Below are positions 37,891 to 46,561 of a stretch of DNA of 56,482 nt, in pieces. The stretch is from an uncultured Kiritimatiellota bacterium (GTDB lineage: Bacteria > Verrucomicrobiota > Kiritimatiellia > RFP12 > UBA1067), in assembly GCA_934675625.1 (NCBI GenBank), contig CAKURH010000006.1, positions 1 to 56,482 of the forward strand. The letters run 5' to 3'. Position 1 is the first letter of the stretch; each line of letters starts with the position of its first letter. Below the pieces are notes generated by a model that saw only the letters and a list, made by a program, of their open reading frames with translations, searched no databases and was not told where the DNA came from. The position numbers and the translations under genes are program-made.

Positions 37891-40800
37891 ATGAAGAGTC
37901 GAGTCCTTCTCATGGCGTTGCTTGCGCTTGCCCTTCAGGCGCGGGCGGTGCCGGTTTCTGTCGAACAGGCGAAAAGCGCCGCGCGCGCGTGGGCGTTGCG
38001 CGGCGGCACGCTGGGCGCACGGCTCGGAACGTCCGTCGCGGACGTGGCGATGCAGACGCTGCCGAGCGGCGCGACGCTCTATGCGGTCAGGATGTCCGGC
38101 GGCGGCACGGTCTTCCTTGCGTCCGACACGGAGCGAGAGCCGGTCATCGCGTTTACCGGCGAGACGACGGACGTTGCGACCATTGATCCGGCGAGTCCGC
38201 TGTGGGCGCTCTTGAGCCGCGATGCGGAGGTGCGCGCGGCGACGCCGGTCTTGCCCGTGGCCGCGTCTGCGGTTCCGGCGGCGGCTTCCGCTACGGCCGC
38301 CGCCTCGCGCGCGGTCGCCAAATGGACGGCGCTGCTCGCCGAAGGCGCGGCGGCTGACGATGCGACGATCAAGCAGCCGTCGCGGACGCACATCTCCTCC
38401 CCCGGCGACCTGCGGGCGGGCCCGCTTGTGCAGTCGAAGTGGGATCAGAGCACGGCGGGTGGCCAGGCGTGCTACAACCGCTTTACGCCGACGCTTTCGG
38501 ACGGCCAGAACGCCGTCTGCGGTTGCGTGGCGACGGCGATGTCGCAGGTCATGCGCTACCACGGCTATCCGACGGCCTCCGTCACGCCCGTCACGCGCAA
38601 GTGCACGGTTCAGGCCTCGACGCGCGGCCGGGCGGCCGTCACGAACCTGACGACCCAGGCGGGCGTCTACGACTGGGCGAACATGCCGCTTGTGCCGGTC
38701 CGTGGCGTGTCGGACGCGCAGTGCGACGCCATCGGCAAGCTGACATCGGATGCCGGCATTTCCGTCTACATGAACTACGACTTGGCGCGCGCGGGCGGCA
38801 GCGGCTCGTTCATGTTCAACGTCGCGAACGCGCTCAGAGGCGTCTTTGGCTATGCGAACGCCGCCTATTACAGTGCGGACGAGGTCTCGGCGAACGCGGG
38901 CGTGCTGCAGCGGGCGATGTTCTCGAACTTCGATGCGGGCTTCCCGGTGCTGATGGGCATCAGCGGCGCGGGCGGCCACGCGATTGTTGGCGACGGCTAT
39001 GGCTACAACGGCGGCACGGTCTACGTTCACCTCAACATGGGCTGGTCGGGGCAGTCTGACTACTGGTACAATCTGCCGGACATCGACACGACGAGCGGCT
39101 ATCACTTCACGGTCTTCGACGATCTCGTCTTCAACATCTTCCCGACGTCAGCGTCCGGCGCGTCGCAGGCGACGCTCGCGGGCCGTGTGGTGGACGATGC
39201 GACGAATGCGCTCGCGGATGCGGCGGTGCGTGTCTATGCGGCGGGCACGACGACCCTCGTCACAAACGGCGTGACGACGGCGAACGGCGTTTACGGCTTC
39301 CTGCTGCCGGTCGACACGTATGACGTCGAAATCGAGAAGACGGGCTGCCCCGTCGAGCGTCTGGCGGCGGTGCGGGCCGCCGAGACGGGTTCCTCGAAAA
39401 CGACCTTTTCCGGGTGGATTGTCCAGTCCCTCGACTGGTATGAGACATACACGGACATTCCCGTCGTGTCGAGCGTCGGCAACGCCTGGGGGAACGACGC
39501 GCAGGTTGTCGAGCCGCGTGCGCGCATCGTCCTGGGTGCGGTGACGAACGTCTACACGACGCTCGACAAGGCGATTGCGGCCGCGAAGACGTTTGTGTCC
39601 GCCGGTGCGCCGGGCGTTCAGATTGAGATTTTGGAGGCGCTTCCGCTCGATGCGACGGCGACAATCGACTTCCCCTGCGCGCTGACGGCCGTGGGGACAG
39701 ACCCCGCGACGACGCCGGTCGTTCGCAACGGCACCGCCGCGTTGGCTGTCGCGGCGGGCGGGACGCTCGCGCTCTCCAACGTGACGTTCGCGGCGCAGGC
39801 CTCGACCGCCGTGACGGTGGCGGACGGCGGGCGTCTCGTCATCGCGGCAGACGTGGACTTGGGCGTGCCGTCGTCGGTGGCCGCCGTCAGCACGGTGACG
39901 TCGGATGGCTTTGTGCTCGCGGCGGAACTCGCGAACGGTTTCGCGATTGACTGCGCGGCGGCGCCGGACGTGAACGGCGTCTTCGGCACGGCCATCTGTG
40001 ACTACCTGACGGCCTCGAACTGCGCGGCGAAGATCTCCAACGTCCGCGATACGCTCGGCGAGACGCGCGGCATTGCCGTTGCGGAGAGCGGTGCGGTGCT
40101 TCTGAAGTGGGGCGAGATTCCCGTGCCGCTGAGCGAATCGGTCGGCTATTTCGTGGACGCCTCCGGCGCGACGAACACGGCGGCGCGGCTGGATCGCCTG
40201 TTCGAGAAGTTCCAGAACATGCAGACGTCCGGCGACGTCAGCGAGACGGGCGAAATTGTCGTCCGCAAGCTCGCGGGACTGGAGCTGACGAAGCGGTTTG
40301 CGGTCACGGGGAATCTGACGCTGCGCGGCGAGACGGCGGGCGTGACGATTGGCGCATTTGGCGCGGCGGCGGGCTTCGACGTCGGCACGGGTGCGACGCT
40401 CACCGTGCGCGGCCTGACGTTCGGCGGCTATCGCGGCGATTCGCTCTTCTTGGTCAACGGTGGCGTGCTGACGGTCGGCGGCGAGACGACGTTCACGAAC
40501 ATCGAGGGCACGAACACCTATTCCGGCGCGATTGCCGTGCTGTCCGGCCAGGCGACGGTTGGCTCGGACGGCGGCGTGGTCGTCTTCGACGGCTGCGTGA
40601 ACAATGCGGCGAATTCGAAGGGCGGCGCAATTTATCTCAAGGATGCCTTGTGCGAACTCACCTTGCAGGATTGCGTGGTCATCACGAACTGTCAGGTGCG
40701 CAACGCGGGCGGCGGCATCTACATGGGCAAGGAGGCCGTGGTGCGGCTGTCCGGCTACCTGACGATTCAGGGCAACACGACGCGACAGGACGCGAATACG

Positions 40801-42777
40801 GTGTCGCCGAATGACATCCATTATTCGTGGACATCCTCATCATCGGCGCACACCCTGATCCTGTCCGGCTTGCTGGAAACGGGGAGCGTCGTCGGGATTC
40901 GCGGAACTGGGGCGATCAAGAAGGCGGGCGGCGTATTCCTCGCCGTGGATGCGGCTTTCACCGACCGCGCACAGATTCTCCAGTCGTGCGAATGGTTCTT
41001 CTGCGATACGGATGCGGCTTTTGTGGCGACGCCGAGCGACGACTACACGTCGCTTCTGTGGGAAAAGGACGACGGCAGCATCAAGCCCGTCGATCCGTCG
41101 GTCGCCGTCGCGTGCGTCACGGCGGACGGCACCTCGGCCTACTACGGTTCGCTGGCGGATGCGTTCGGCGTACTGACGGGCGAGGCGACGGTCAAAGTCC
41201 TCGCCAACACGACCTTGTCGGATGACGTGACGGTGACGACGCGCGTCACGCTGACGAGCGGCACGGGCGGGCCGTTCGTCGTTTCCCGTGCGGCGCCCTG
41301 CCAGTTCAATGTGTTGACGAACGGCGCGCTGACAGTGACGGGCCTTGAGATTTCCGGCGAGCTGGACACCCTGCGGTATGGGACAGGCCTTCTCTTCGAC
41401 GTGCAGTACGGCGAGCTGACGCTCGGTGACGGTGCGGTGGTGCGGGACGTGACAAGCGGCACCGAGCGCGCGGGCGGCGCAATCAAGGTCTACAAGGGCG
41501 CGCTGACGATGCTCGACGGTTCCGCGATTAGCAACTGCACGAATCGAATTGCCGGCAACAGCCGTGGCGGCGCGGTGGCGGCGGACACGTTCAGCCGTGT
41601 GCGCCTTTTGGGCGGCACGGTGGCGAATTGCGTGTCCGATCGCGGCGGTGGCGTCTACATCGGCAACGAATCGACGGTCGAGATTGGCGGCGGCTTCGTC
41701 GCGACTAACAACACGGCGACCGGCGGCTTGCCGAACAACCTCTACGTCGCGTCGGGGTCTACGCTGCTCCTGGTCTCGCCGTTCACGGGGCGCGTCGGCT
41801 ATGTGCCGGGCGTGACGGCCTCATCGAACGTCTTTGGTCGCGTGGCGACGGACTTCTCCGGCACGGCCGCGCAGATCGCCAACTCGGCGCACAACTTCAC
41901 GCATGACCTGACGGGCGACGTCGGCTTCGCCGTGAAAGGCGGCGACGAGACGTGGCTTGTCTGGAGCGACGCGCTCGGTGCGGACGGCAAGGTCACGATA
42001 GACGATACGACCTATGAACCGGTGCCCGGCGGCGCAACGCTGAAGACGGAAATCGCGGACGTCGTGACGAGCTTCGTCTACGACGGCACGGCGAAGGTCT
42101 GTCTGTCGTCCGACCACGGCTACATCCTCACGTGCGTCGCGCAGACGAATGCGGGTGCCTACACGGCGACGGCCACGCCCAAGGCGGGCTTCACGTGGGC
42201 GGACGGCACGACGGCGGCGCGCACGATCAGCTGGACAATTGCGAAAGCCGTTTATGACATGAGCGGCGTCACGTTCGCGAGTCAGACGTTCACCTACGAT
42301 GGCAAGCCTCATGCGCTTGCAATCTCCGGCACGTTGCCGACGGGTGTCACGGTCGCCTACGACGGCAACGGAAAGACTGAAATCGGCGTCTACACGGTCA
42401 CGGCGACGTTCACGGGCGATGCCGCCAACTACGAGCCGATTCCCGCCCTGACGGCGACGCTGACGATTGTCGAGAAGGTCGATCCGCCGGATCCCGATCC
42501 GCCGACGCCCGTCACGACGAACTATCCGACGCCGATTGCGTTCCGCGCGATCACGCGCGTCTCCGACACGGAATGGACGCTGGAGATCACGAACCGTGTG
42601 CCGTGGTGCCACTACCGCCTCCTCGCGACGGACGACCTGACGAAGGGCTTCGTCACGACGGGCGCGTGGGAGCGGGCGGCGGCGGATGCCGCCCCGGTCT
42701 GGACGACGAACGTCATCACGACCGGCGGCGCGCAGTTCTGGAAGGCCGAGGCCAAGGAAGGCATCGTGGAAGAATAA
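37891..42777 (+). CDS. Secreted C10 (streptopain-like) cysteine protease fused to beta-helix and MBG-like domains
   Basis: 1628 aa. Signal peptide ~1-22 (MKSRVLLMALLALALQARA). Residues ~25-165 resemble the C10 prodomain. Catalytic region: G-C-V-A-T-A-M-S-Q-V-M-R-Y-H-G-Y-P with candidate nucleophile Cys ~212, and G-G-H-A-I-V-G-D-G-Y with His ~363, followed by N-M-G-W-S-G; these are the C10 landmarks. Then a carboxypeptidase-regulatory-like beta domain (~425-490), long right-handed beta-helix-like segments with G-G-A-I and G-G-G-I-Y turns resembling polymorphic outer-membrane repeats (~870-1320), and MBG-like domains (~1370-1530) including F-T-Y-D-G-K-P-H-A. The start is set by AGGAG 7 nt upstream; M-S-M at 37885 is an alternative. 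Predicted secreted or surface protease; substrate unknown. Confidence 0.88.
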   Translation: MKSRVLLMALLALALQARAVPVSVEQAKSAARAWALRGGTLGARLGTSVADVAMQTLPSGATLYAVRMSGGGTVFLASDTEREPVIAFTGETTDVATIDPASPLWALLSRDAEVRAATPVLPVAASAVPAAASATAAASRAVAKWTALLAEGAAADDATIKQPSRTHISSPGDLRAGPLVQSKWDQSTAGGQACYNRFTPTLSDGQNAVCGCVATAMSQVMRYHGYPTASVTPVTRKCTVQASTRGRAAVTNLTTQAGVYDWANMPLVPVRGVSDAQCDAIGKLTSDAGISVYMNYDLARAGGSGSFMFNVANALRGVFGYANAAYYSADEVSANAGVLQRAMFSNFDAGFPVLMGISGAGGHAIVGDGYGYNGGTVYVHLNMGWSGQSDYWYNLPDIDTTSGYHFTVFDDLVFNIFPTSASGASQATLAGRVVDDATNALADAAVRVYAAGTTTLVTNGVTTANGVYGFLLPVDTYDVEIEKTGCPVERLAAVRAAETGSSKTTFSGWIVQSLDWYETYTDIPVVSSVGNAWGNDAQVVEPRARIVLGAVTNVYTTLDKAIAAAKTFVSAGAPGVQIEILEALPLDATATIDFPCALTAVGTDPATTPVVRNGTAALAVAAGGTLALSNVTFAAQASTAVTVADGGRLVIAADVDLGVPSSVAAVSTVTSDGFVLAAELANGFAIDCAAAPDVNGVFGTAICDYLTASNCAAKISNVRDTLGETRGIAVAESGAVLLKWGEIPVPLSESVGYFVDASGATNTAARLDRLFEKFQNMQTSGDVSETGEIVVRKLAGLELTKRFAVTGNLTLRGETAGVTIGAFGAAAGFDVGTGATLTVRGLTFGGYRGDSLFLVNGGVLTVGGETTFTNIEGTNTYSGAIAVLSGQATVGSDGGVVVFDGCVNNAANSKGGAIYLKDALCELTLQDCVVITNCQVRNAGGGIYMGKEAVVRLSGYLTIQGNTTRQDANTVSPNDIHYSWTSSSSAHTLILSGLLETGSVVGIRGTGAIKKAGGVFLAVDAAFTDRAQILQSCEWFFCDTDAAFVATPSDDYTSLLWEKDDGSIKPVDPSVAVACVTADGTSAYYGSLADAFGVLTGEATVKVLANTTLSDDVTVTTRVTLTSGTGGPFVVSRAAPCQFNVLTNGALTVTGLEISGELDTLRYGTGLLFDVQYGELTLGDGAVVRDVTSGTERAGGAIKVYKGALTMLDGSAISNCTNRIAGNSRGGAVAADTFSRVRLLGGTVANCVSDRGGGVYIGNESTVEIGGGFVATNNTATGGLPNNLYVASGSTLLLVSPFTGRVGYVPGVTASSNVFGRVATDFSGTAAQIANSAHNFTHDLTGDVGFAVKGGDETWLVWSDALGADGKVTIDDTTYEPVPGGATLKTEIADVVTSFVYDGTAKVCLSSDHGYILTCVAQTNAGAYTATATPKAGFTWADGTTAARTISWTIAKAVYDMSGVTFASQTFTYDGKPHALAISGTLPTGVTVAYDGNGKTEIGVYTVTATFTGDAANYEPIPALTATLTIVEKVDPPDPDPPTPVTTNYPTPIAFRAITRVSDTEWTLEITNRVPWCHYRLLATDDLTKGFVTTGAWERAAADAAPVWTTNVITTGGAQFWKAEAKEGIVEE

Positions 42778-42932
42778 TCGAATGAAAGGCGATTGGAACT
42801 TGCATCCCTCAAGCCCCCTCGCGTCCCTCACGTCTAATCGAAATCTAAAAAGTCTAAATCTAAACGTCTCAAACATAGAACGAATCTTAAATCTGAAATC
42901 TTAAATTTGCAATTCAAGAGAAAATCAAGATC
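42778..42932 (+). promoter_or_regulatory. AT-rich leader of recA
   Basis: Opens with a GTCCCTCAcGTC sequence like that in coaE, continues with TCTAAA-type short repeats, then CTGAAATCTTAAATTTG (42893-42909), shared with the leader at 24882-24898. I see no LexA-type palindrome and no clear -35/-10. Confidence 0.4.
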
Positions 42933-43973
42933 ATGGCAGAGAAGAAGACTGAAAAGGCTGAAACGAAGAAGTCAACCGGCAACACCGCGCTGGACGCGGT
43001 GATGAGCCAGATCCGCAAGGAATTCGGCGAGATGTCGATCATGCGCCTCGGCGACAAGGAGATCGAGGAGATCCCCGTCATCTCGACGGGCGCGCTCTCG
43101 CTCGACCTCGCGCTCGGCGTGGGCGGCCTCCCGCGTGGACGCATTGTCGAGTGCTACGGACAGGAGTCGTCCGGCAAGACGACGCTTACGCTGCACGTCG
43201 TCGCGAACGCCCAGAAGGCGGGCGGCGTCGCGGCGTTCATCGACGCGGAGCATGCGCTCGACCCGACGTACGCGAAGAAGATCGGCGTCGATCTCGACAA
43301 CCTCATCGTCTCGCAGCCGAACTCCGGCGAAGAGGCTCTGACGATTTGCGAACAGCTCGCGAAGTCGGGCGCGCTTGACGTGATCGTCGTCGACTCGGTC
43401 GCGGCCCTGACGCCGCAGGCGGAAATCGACGGCAACATGGGCGACAGCCACATGGGCCTTCAGGCGCGCCTCATGTCGCAGGCGATGCGCAAGCTGACGG
43501 CGGTTGTTGCGCAGACGAAGACGCTCATCATCTTCACGAACCAGGTGCGCGAGAAGATCGGCGTCATGTTCGGCAACCCCGAGACAACGCCGGGCGGCAA
43601 GGCGCTGAAGTTCTACGCCTCCTGCCGTCTGCAGGTCCAGCGCATCGGCGCAATCAAGAATACCGCCGGACAGGTCGTCGGCAACCGCACGCGCGTGAAG
43701 GTCGTGAAGAACAAGGTCGCGCCGCCGTTCACCGAGGCTGAGTTCGACATCCTCTACACGTGCGGCATCTCCTACGAGGGCAGCGTCCTCGACGCGGCGC
43801 TCTCGCGCGGCATCGTCGAGAAGCGCGGCAGCTGGCTTTCCTTCGGCGACTCGCAGCTCGCGCAGGGCTCGCTCGCGACGATTGACTACCTGAAGGCCAA
43901 CCCCGAGGTCACGCAGAAGATTGTCGACCTCGTGAAGACCACCCCAATCAACCCCGCGCTGAAGAAGAAGTAA
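42933..43973 (+). CDS. recA: Recombinase A
   Basis: Strand exchange and SOS co-protease. 346 aa, normal length. Walker A Y-G-Q-E-S-S-G-K-T-T, A-F-I-D-A-E-H-A-L-D-P, the L1 region N-M-G-D-S-H-M-G-L-Q-A-R-L-M-S-Q-A-M-R-K-L and L2 F-T-N-Q-V-R-E-K-I-G-V-M-F-G-N-P-E-T-T-P-G are all present. The N-terminus is Lys/Glu-rich. The AT-rich leader carries only a weak GAGAAAATC ribosome site. No inserted repeat is seen. The sigma factor gene starts 7 nt after its stop, so recA and the sigma/kinase pair may share transcripts. Confidence 0.98.
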   Translation: MAEKKTEKAETKKSTGNTALDAVMSQIRKEFGEMSIMRLGDKEIEEIPVISTGALSLDLALGVGGLPRGRIVECYGQESSGKTTLTLHVVANAQKAGGVAAFIDAEHALDPTYAKKIGVDLDNLIVSQPNSGEEALTICEQLAKSGALDVIVVDSVAALTPQAEIDGNMGDSHMGLQARLMSQAMRKLTAVVAQTKTLIIFTNQVREKIGVMFGNPETTPGGKALKFYASCRLQVQRIGAIKNTAGQVVGNRTRVKVVKNKVAPPFTEAEFDILYTCGISYEGSVLDAALSRGIVEKRGSWLSFGDSQLAQGSLATIDYLKANPEVTQKIVDLVKTTPINPALKKK

Positions 43974-43979
43974 GCGGCG

Positions 43980-44657
43980 ATGGGCGGCTGCCCGCAAACT
44001 TCGGCAACGCTTCTTCAGAACCTGGCCAGCGACTCGCAGCATGCGCGCTGGGGCGAGTTCGTCGCGCGCTACCGTCCGATGATGGCGGCGTTCATGCAAA
44101 GCCATTTCCCGACCCTCGATGCGGACGAGGCGATTCAGCAGACGCTGATTGCGCTCATCCGCATCTTCCCGGTCTACCGTTATGTCCCGGACGAAAAGGG
44201 CTCGTTCCACAACTACCTGACGGGCGTCTTGCGCCACAAGGCCCTGAAACTGCGCGCGGCCGAAAACCGGGCGGCTGAAAGGCGCCGCGCGCTGTCCCGC
44301 GCGGCCTCGTTTTACGCTTCGTCCGGCGCGGCCCTGTCCTGTGCGGCTCTTGCAAAAGAGCCGTCTCCGCTCGCCGCTGCGGAGGCCGCCTCGCGCGCGG
44401 CTGAAGAAGAGAAATGGCGCGCGGCGGTCTTTGAAATCGCGCTTCAGCAATATCTCGCGGATGACGCAGTTCAGCCGCGCACGAAGCAGATTTTTACGCG
44501 GCTTGCGTTGAATGGCGAGAAGCCGGAGGCCGTGGCGGCAGCTTTCGGCCTGACGCGCAACGCTGTCGACCAGATCAGGAGCCGCGCGATGACGCGCTTG
44601 CGCGCGCTCGTCAAGGCATTGGAGCAAGTGGATGAAGCAGCGTTCGAGCACAACTGA
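43980..44657 (+). CDS. ECF-type RNA polymerase sigma factor
   Basis: 225 aa. Region 2 includes F-V-A-R-Y-R-P-M-M, D-A-D-E-A-I-Q-Q-T-L-I-A-L and G-S-F-H-N-Y-L-T-G-V-L-R-H-K-A (residues ~25-90); region 4 is the C-terminal helix-turn-helix with A-A-A-F-G-L-T-R-N-A-V-D-Q-I-R-S-R-A (~178-205). The Ala/Ser/Glu-rich linker is long and encodes a perfect palindrome CGGCTCTT-GCAA-AAGAGCCG (44344-44363), possibly another inserted element. The 3' end overlaps the kinase gene by 26 nt, so the sigma factor and the membrane kinase are coupled; sigma-kinase pairs are common in PVC bacteria. No anti-sigma factor is seen; the kinase may take that role (inference). Confidence 0.85.
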   Translation: MGGCPQTSATLLQNLASDSQHARWGEFVARYRPMMAAFMQSHFPTLDADEAIQQTLIALIRIFPVYRYVPDEKGSFHNYLTGVLRHKALKLRAAENRAAERRRALSRAASFYASSGAALSCAALAKEPSPLAAAEAASRAAEEEKWRAAVFEIALQQYLADDAVQPRTKQIFTRLALNGEKPEAVAAAFGLTRNAVDQIRSRAMTRLRALVKALEQVDEAAFEHN

Positions 44658-46221
44658 ATTTGCGGCATTCCTCGCGGCGCACCGGCCGCTCGTCGAGGTC
44701 GCGACGCTTTCGGACGGCACGGTCTTGGACGGCTGGCGGGTGACGGCGTTTCTCGGACGCGGCGGCAGCGGCGAAGTCTATCGCGTCGAACACGTCGAGA
44801 CGGGACAGGCCGCCGCGCTCAAGGTTCTTGCGCCCAAGGCGGACGCGACCCCGGAGAGCGCGGAAACGGCGCGTCGCCGCTTTGTCCGCGAGGCCGAATT
44901 CCTGATGCACAACGCCTATTCGTTCTTCCCGAAGTTCTACGCGGCGGGCGAGACGAACGGATGCTCCTATGTCGTCATGGAACTGTTGGACGCACGACCA
45001 CTGCCGAACCGCGATTGTGCGGTCGCCGCGTTTCTTCTGGAAATCTGCACGGCCGTGCGCACGCTGCACCGCCGAGGGCTTGTGCATCGCGACATCAAGC
45101 CGGCCAACATCCTGTGGCGGGCGAACGGCGAGCCTGTGCTGATCGATCTCGGACTTCTGAAGGAAACCGTTGCCCGTGCGGGACATACGGGCGTGTCGGT
45201 CACGTTGATGGACGGCCACGCCGTCGGCGCGGGAACGCCGCATTACGCCGCGCCGGAGCAGTTCGGCGGTGGGGCCGTGTCCGCCGCGACGGACATTCAT
45301 GCGCTGGGCGTCCTGATCGACGACTGCTTCGGTGGCAAGCCGCCGCGCGACTGGAACCGCATCGTCCGCCGCGCGACGAGTTCTCTGCCGGAATATCGCT
45401 ACCGTGACGTGGACGCCCTGATGCGCGCCATTCGCGGTCGCCACGTCGCTCGCATTCTGATGGGACTTGGCATCGTTGCGCTGATGTCGCTGGCGGGCTG
45501 GTTGTGGAATCGCCCGTCGGTTTCGACGGAAGAGGTCGCGTCTCAGTTCCTGCAGGACCCGAAGAGCTCGATGGGGCTGCGTCAGGCGCTGGACAATGCC
45601 GAAGAAGTCGATGAGTCGATGCGCTGGCGTGCGCTGTGCGAGAACGTTGTCACGAATGTCGAGCTGGAGGAGATTGTCCGCGTGATGACGAACAAGGTGT
45701 ATTACTATTCGGAAGCGCAGCGGAAAACGAACAGTTTCAACGATGTTTCTGTGATGACACGCATCGTGACCAATGCGATTCCCGTCACGCTTGTGCGCCT
45801 CGGCGGACAGACTCAGGCGTTCAAGTACCCGATTGCCTTGCCACCCGACCGCGATTGGTGGATTGGTGGGCCGGGTACGCTTGACGTGGATTTGACGGGC
45901 ACAGATACGGGACGGTGCACGCGCATTTGGTTGGATCATTGCGTTCTGCTCAACCGGACGCTGAAGGCGCCGAAGGATGCGGCGCTTCATTATCGCTTCC
46001 GCGATCAGGTGTACCTGAACTTCATTGAGCAGGACGCGAGTGCCGGGTGGGCGCTGAAGAGTCTTCTGCATGACTACATGGAAGATTTCAGCAGCGGTTT
46101 GATGAGGCGCGTCCGCAATGCTCTTGAGATCGGCGGCCCCGCGACGGTCAAGGAACTGAACCGCAAGAAATTCGACGAAATGGACGCGCAGTTGCGCCGC
46201 TTCGCGGAAGAACCGTGGTAG
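44632..46221 (+). CDS. Transmembrane Ser/Thr protein kinase
   Basis: 529 aa. Hanks-type kinase domain (~22-265): G-R-G-G-S-G-E-V-Y glycine loop, A-A-L-K-V-L lysine, catalytic loop V-H-R-D-I-K-P-A-N-I-L (D ~154), I-D-L-G in place of DFG, then G-T-P-H-Y-A-A-P-E-Q. One transmembrane helix (~274-292: I-L-M-G-L-G-I-V-A-L-M-S-L-A-G-W) leads to a ~235-residue external domain of unknown family with L-P-P-D-R-D-W-W-I-G-G-P-G-T-L. The D-L-G variant keeps the magnesium Asp, so activity is plausible. Overlap with the sigma gene suggests a sensor that controls the sigma factor by phosphorylation, which is inference. Confidence 0.9.
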   Translation: MKQRSSTTEFAAFLAAHRPLVEVATLSDGTVLDGWRVTAFLGRGGSGEVYRVEHVETGQAAALKVLAPKADATPESAETARRRFVREAEFLMHNAYSFFPKFYAAGETNGCSYVVMELLDARPLPNRDCAVAAFLLEICTAVRTLHRRGLVHRDIKPANILWRANGEPVLIDLGLLKETVARAGHTGVSVTLMDGHAVGAGTPHYAAPEQFGGGAVSAATDIHALGVLIDDCFGGKPPRDWNRIVRRATSSLPEYRYRDVDALMRAIRGRHVARILMGLGIVALMSLAGWLWNRPSVSTEEVASQFLQDPKSSMGLRQALDNAEEVDESMRWRALCENVVTNVELEEIVRVMTNKVYYYSEAQRKTNSFNDVSVMTRIVTNAIPVTLVRLGGQTQAFKYPIALPPDRDWWIGGPGTLDVDLTGTDTGRCTRIWLDHCVLLNRTLKAPKDAALHYRFRDQVYLNFIEQDASAGWALKSLLHDYMEDFSSGLMRRVRNALEIGGPATVKELNRKKFDEMDAQLRRFAEEPW

Positions 46222-46297
46222 CATTCGCCAAGGCAAGATCTCTTGGTGAGACTTGATCGCGTCTCAAGACGACGCGGCATTCGACCTTTTTGCACGC

Positions 46298-46330
46298 TTG
46301 TCGCACCTGCGACAGGCGATTTGCTATAAT
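46298..46330 (+). promoter_or_regulatory. Crp/Fnr-type palindrome and promoter upstream of the regulator gene (site 1)
   Basis: TTGTCGCA-CC-TGCGACAG (46298-46315; core TGTCG-N6-CGACA 46299-46314) followed by TATAAT at 46325-46330. The core ends 10 bp before the -10, so its centre lies near -31 if transcription starts about 7 nt after the -10; it covers the -35 region, a position typical of repression. Confidence 0.65.
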
Positions 46331-46336
46331 ATCCGT

Positions 46337-46447
46337 CAGCTACGTAACTACGCTTTAGACAGAAATCGCCAATTTCAAAGAAAAGCGTTCTACGAGGGCA
46401 CGACACGCGAAGACTCGCGTGGCGCGTCCTCGTCGTTGTGTTTTTCT
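46337..46447 (+). ncRNA. Leader hairpin: possible attenuator or small RNA
   Basis: From the predicted start (~46337) there is no start codon until past 46460. A long stem (outer ACGAGG/CCTCGT 46392-46397 with 46428-46433; inner CACGCGA-AGAC-TCGCGTG 46404-46421; mostly paired between) is followed by a T-rich run, TGTTTTTCTTT, ending about 46449. It may end a ~110-nt RNA or attenuate the Crp/Fnr gene downstream. Inferred from sequence only. Confidence 0.4.
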
Positions 46448-46561
46448 TTGGGCGTTTGGCGATGCCTTGTCTAGAACATGACGATGAGGACACGCCATCT
46501 TTTTTGTTCGCATTCGGGAAATGCGGAACGGCCGCGTAAGAAATCGCGTCCGGATGGGCGT

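Noticed and set aside
42778..42932. SOS/LexA box before recA
   Set aside because: No palindrome of a known LexA type could be seen in the leader.
46233..46268. Stem after the kinase gene (CTTG..GAGAC/GTCTCAAG) as intrinsic terminator
   Set aside because: Stem is bulged and lacks an adjacent U-tract, so it is not convincing.
46253..46474. 73-codon frame upstream of the Crp/Fnr gene
   Set aside because: It overlaps the palindrome, promoter and hairpin and has no ribosome site.
46478..46561. Longer start for the Crp/Fnr gene at 46478
   Set aside because: Extra residues are Arg-rich and unlike the family; ATG 46562 gives the normal length.
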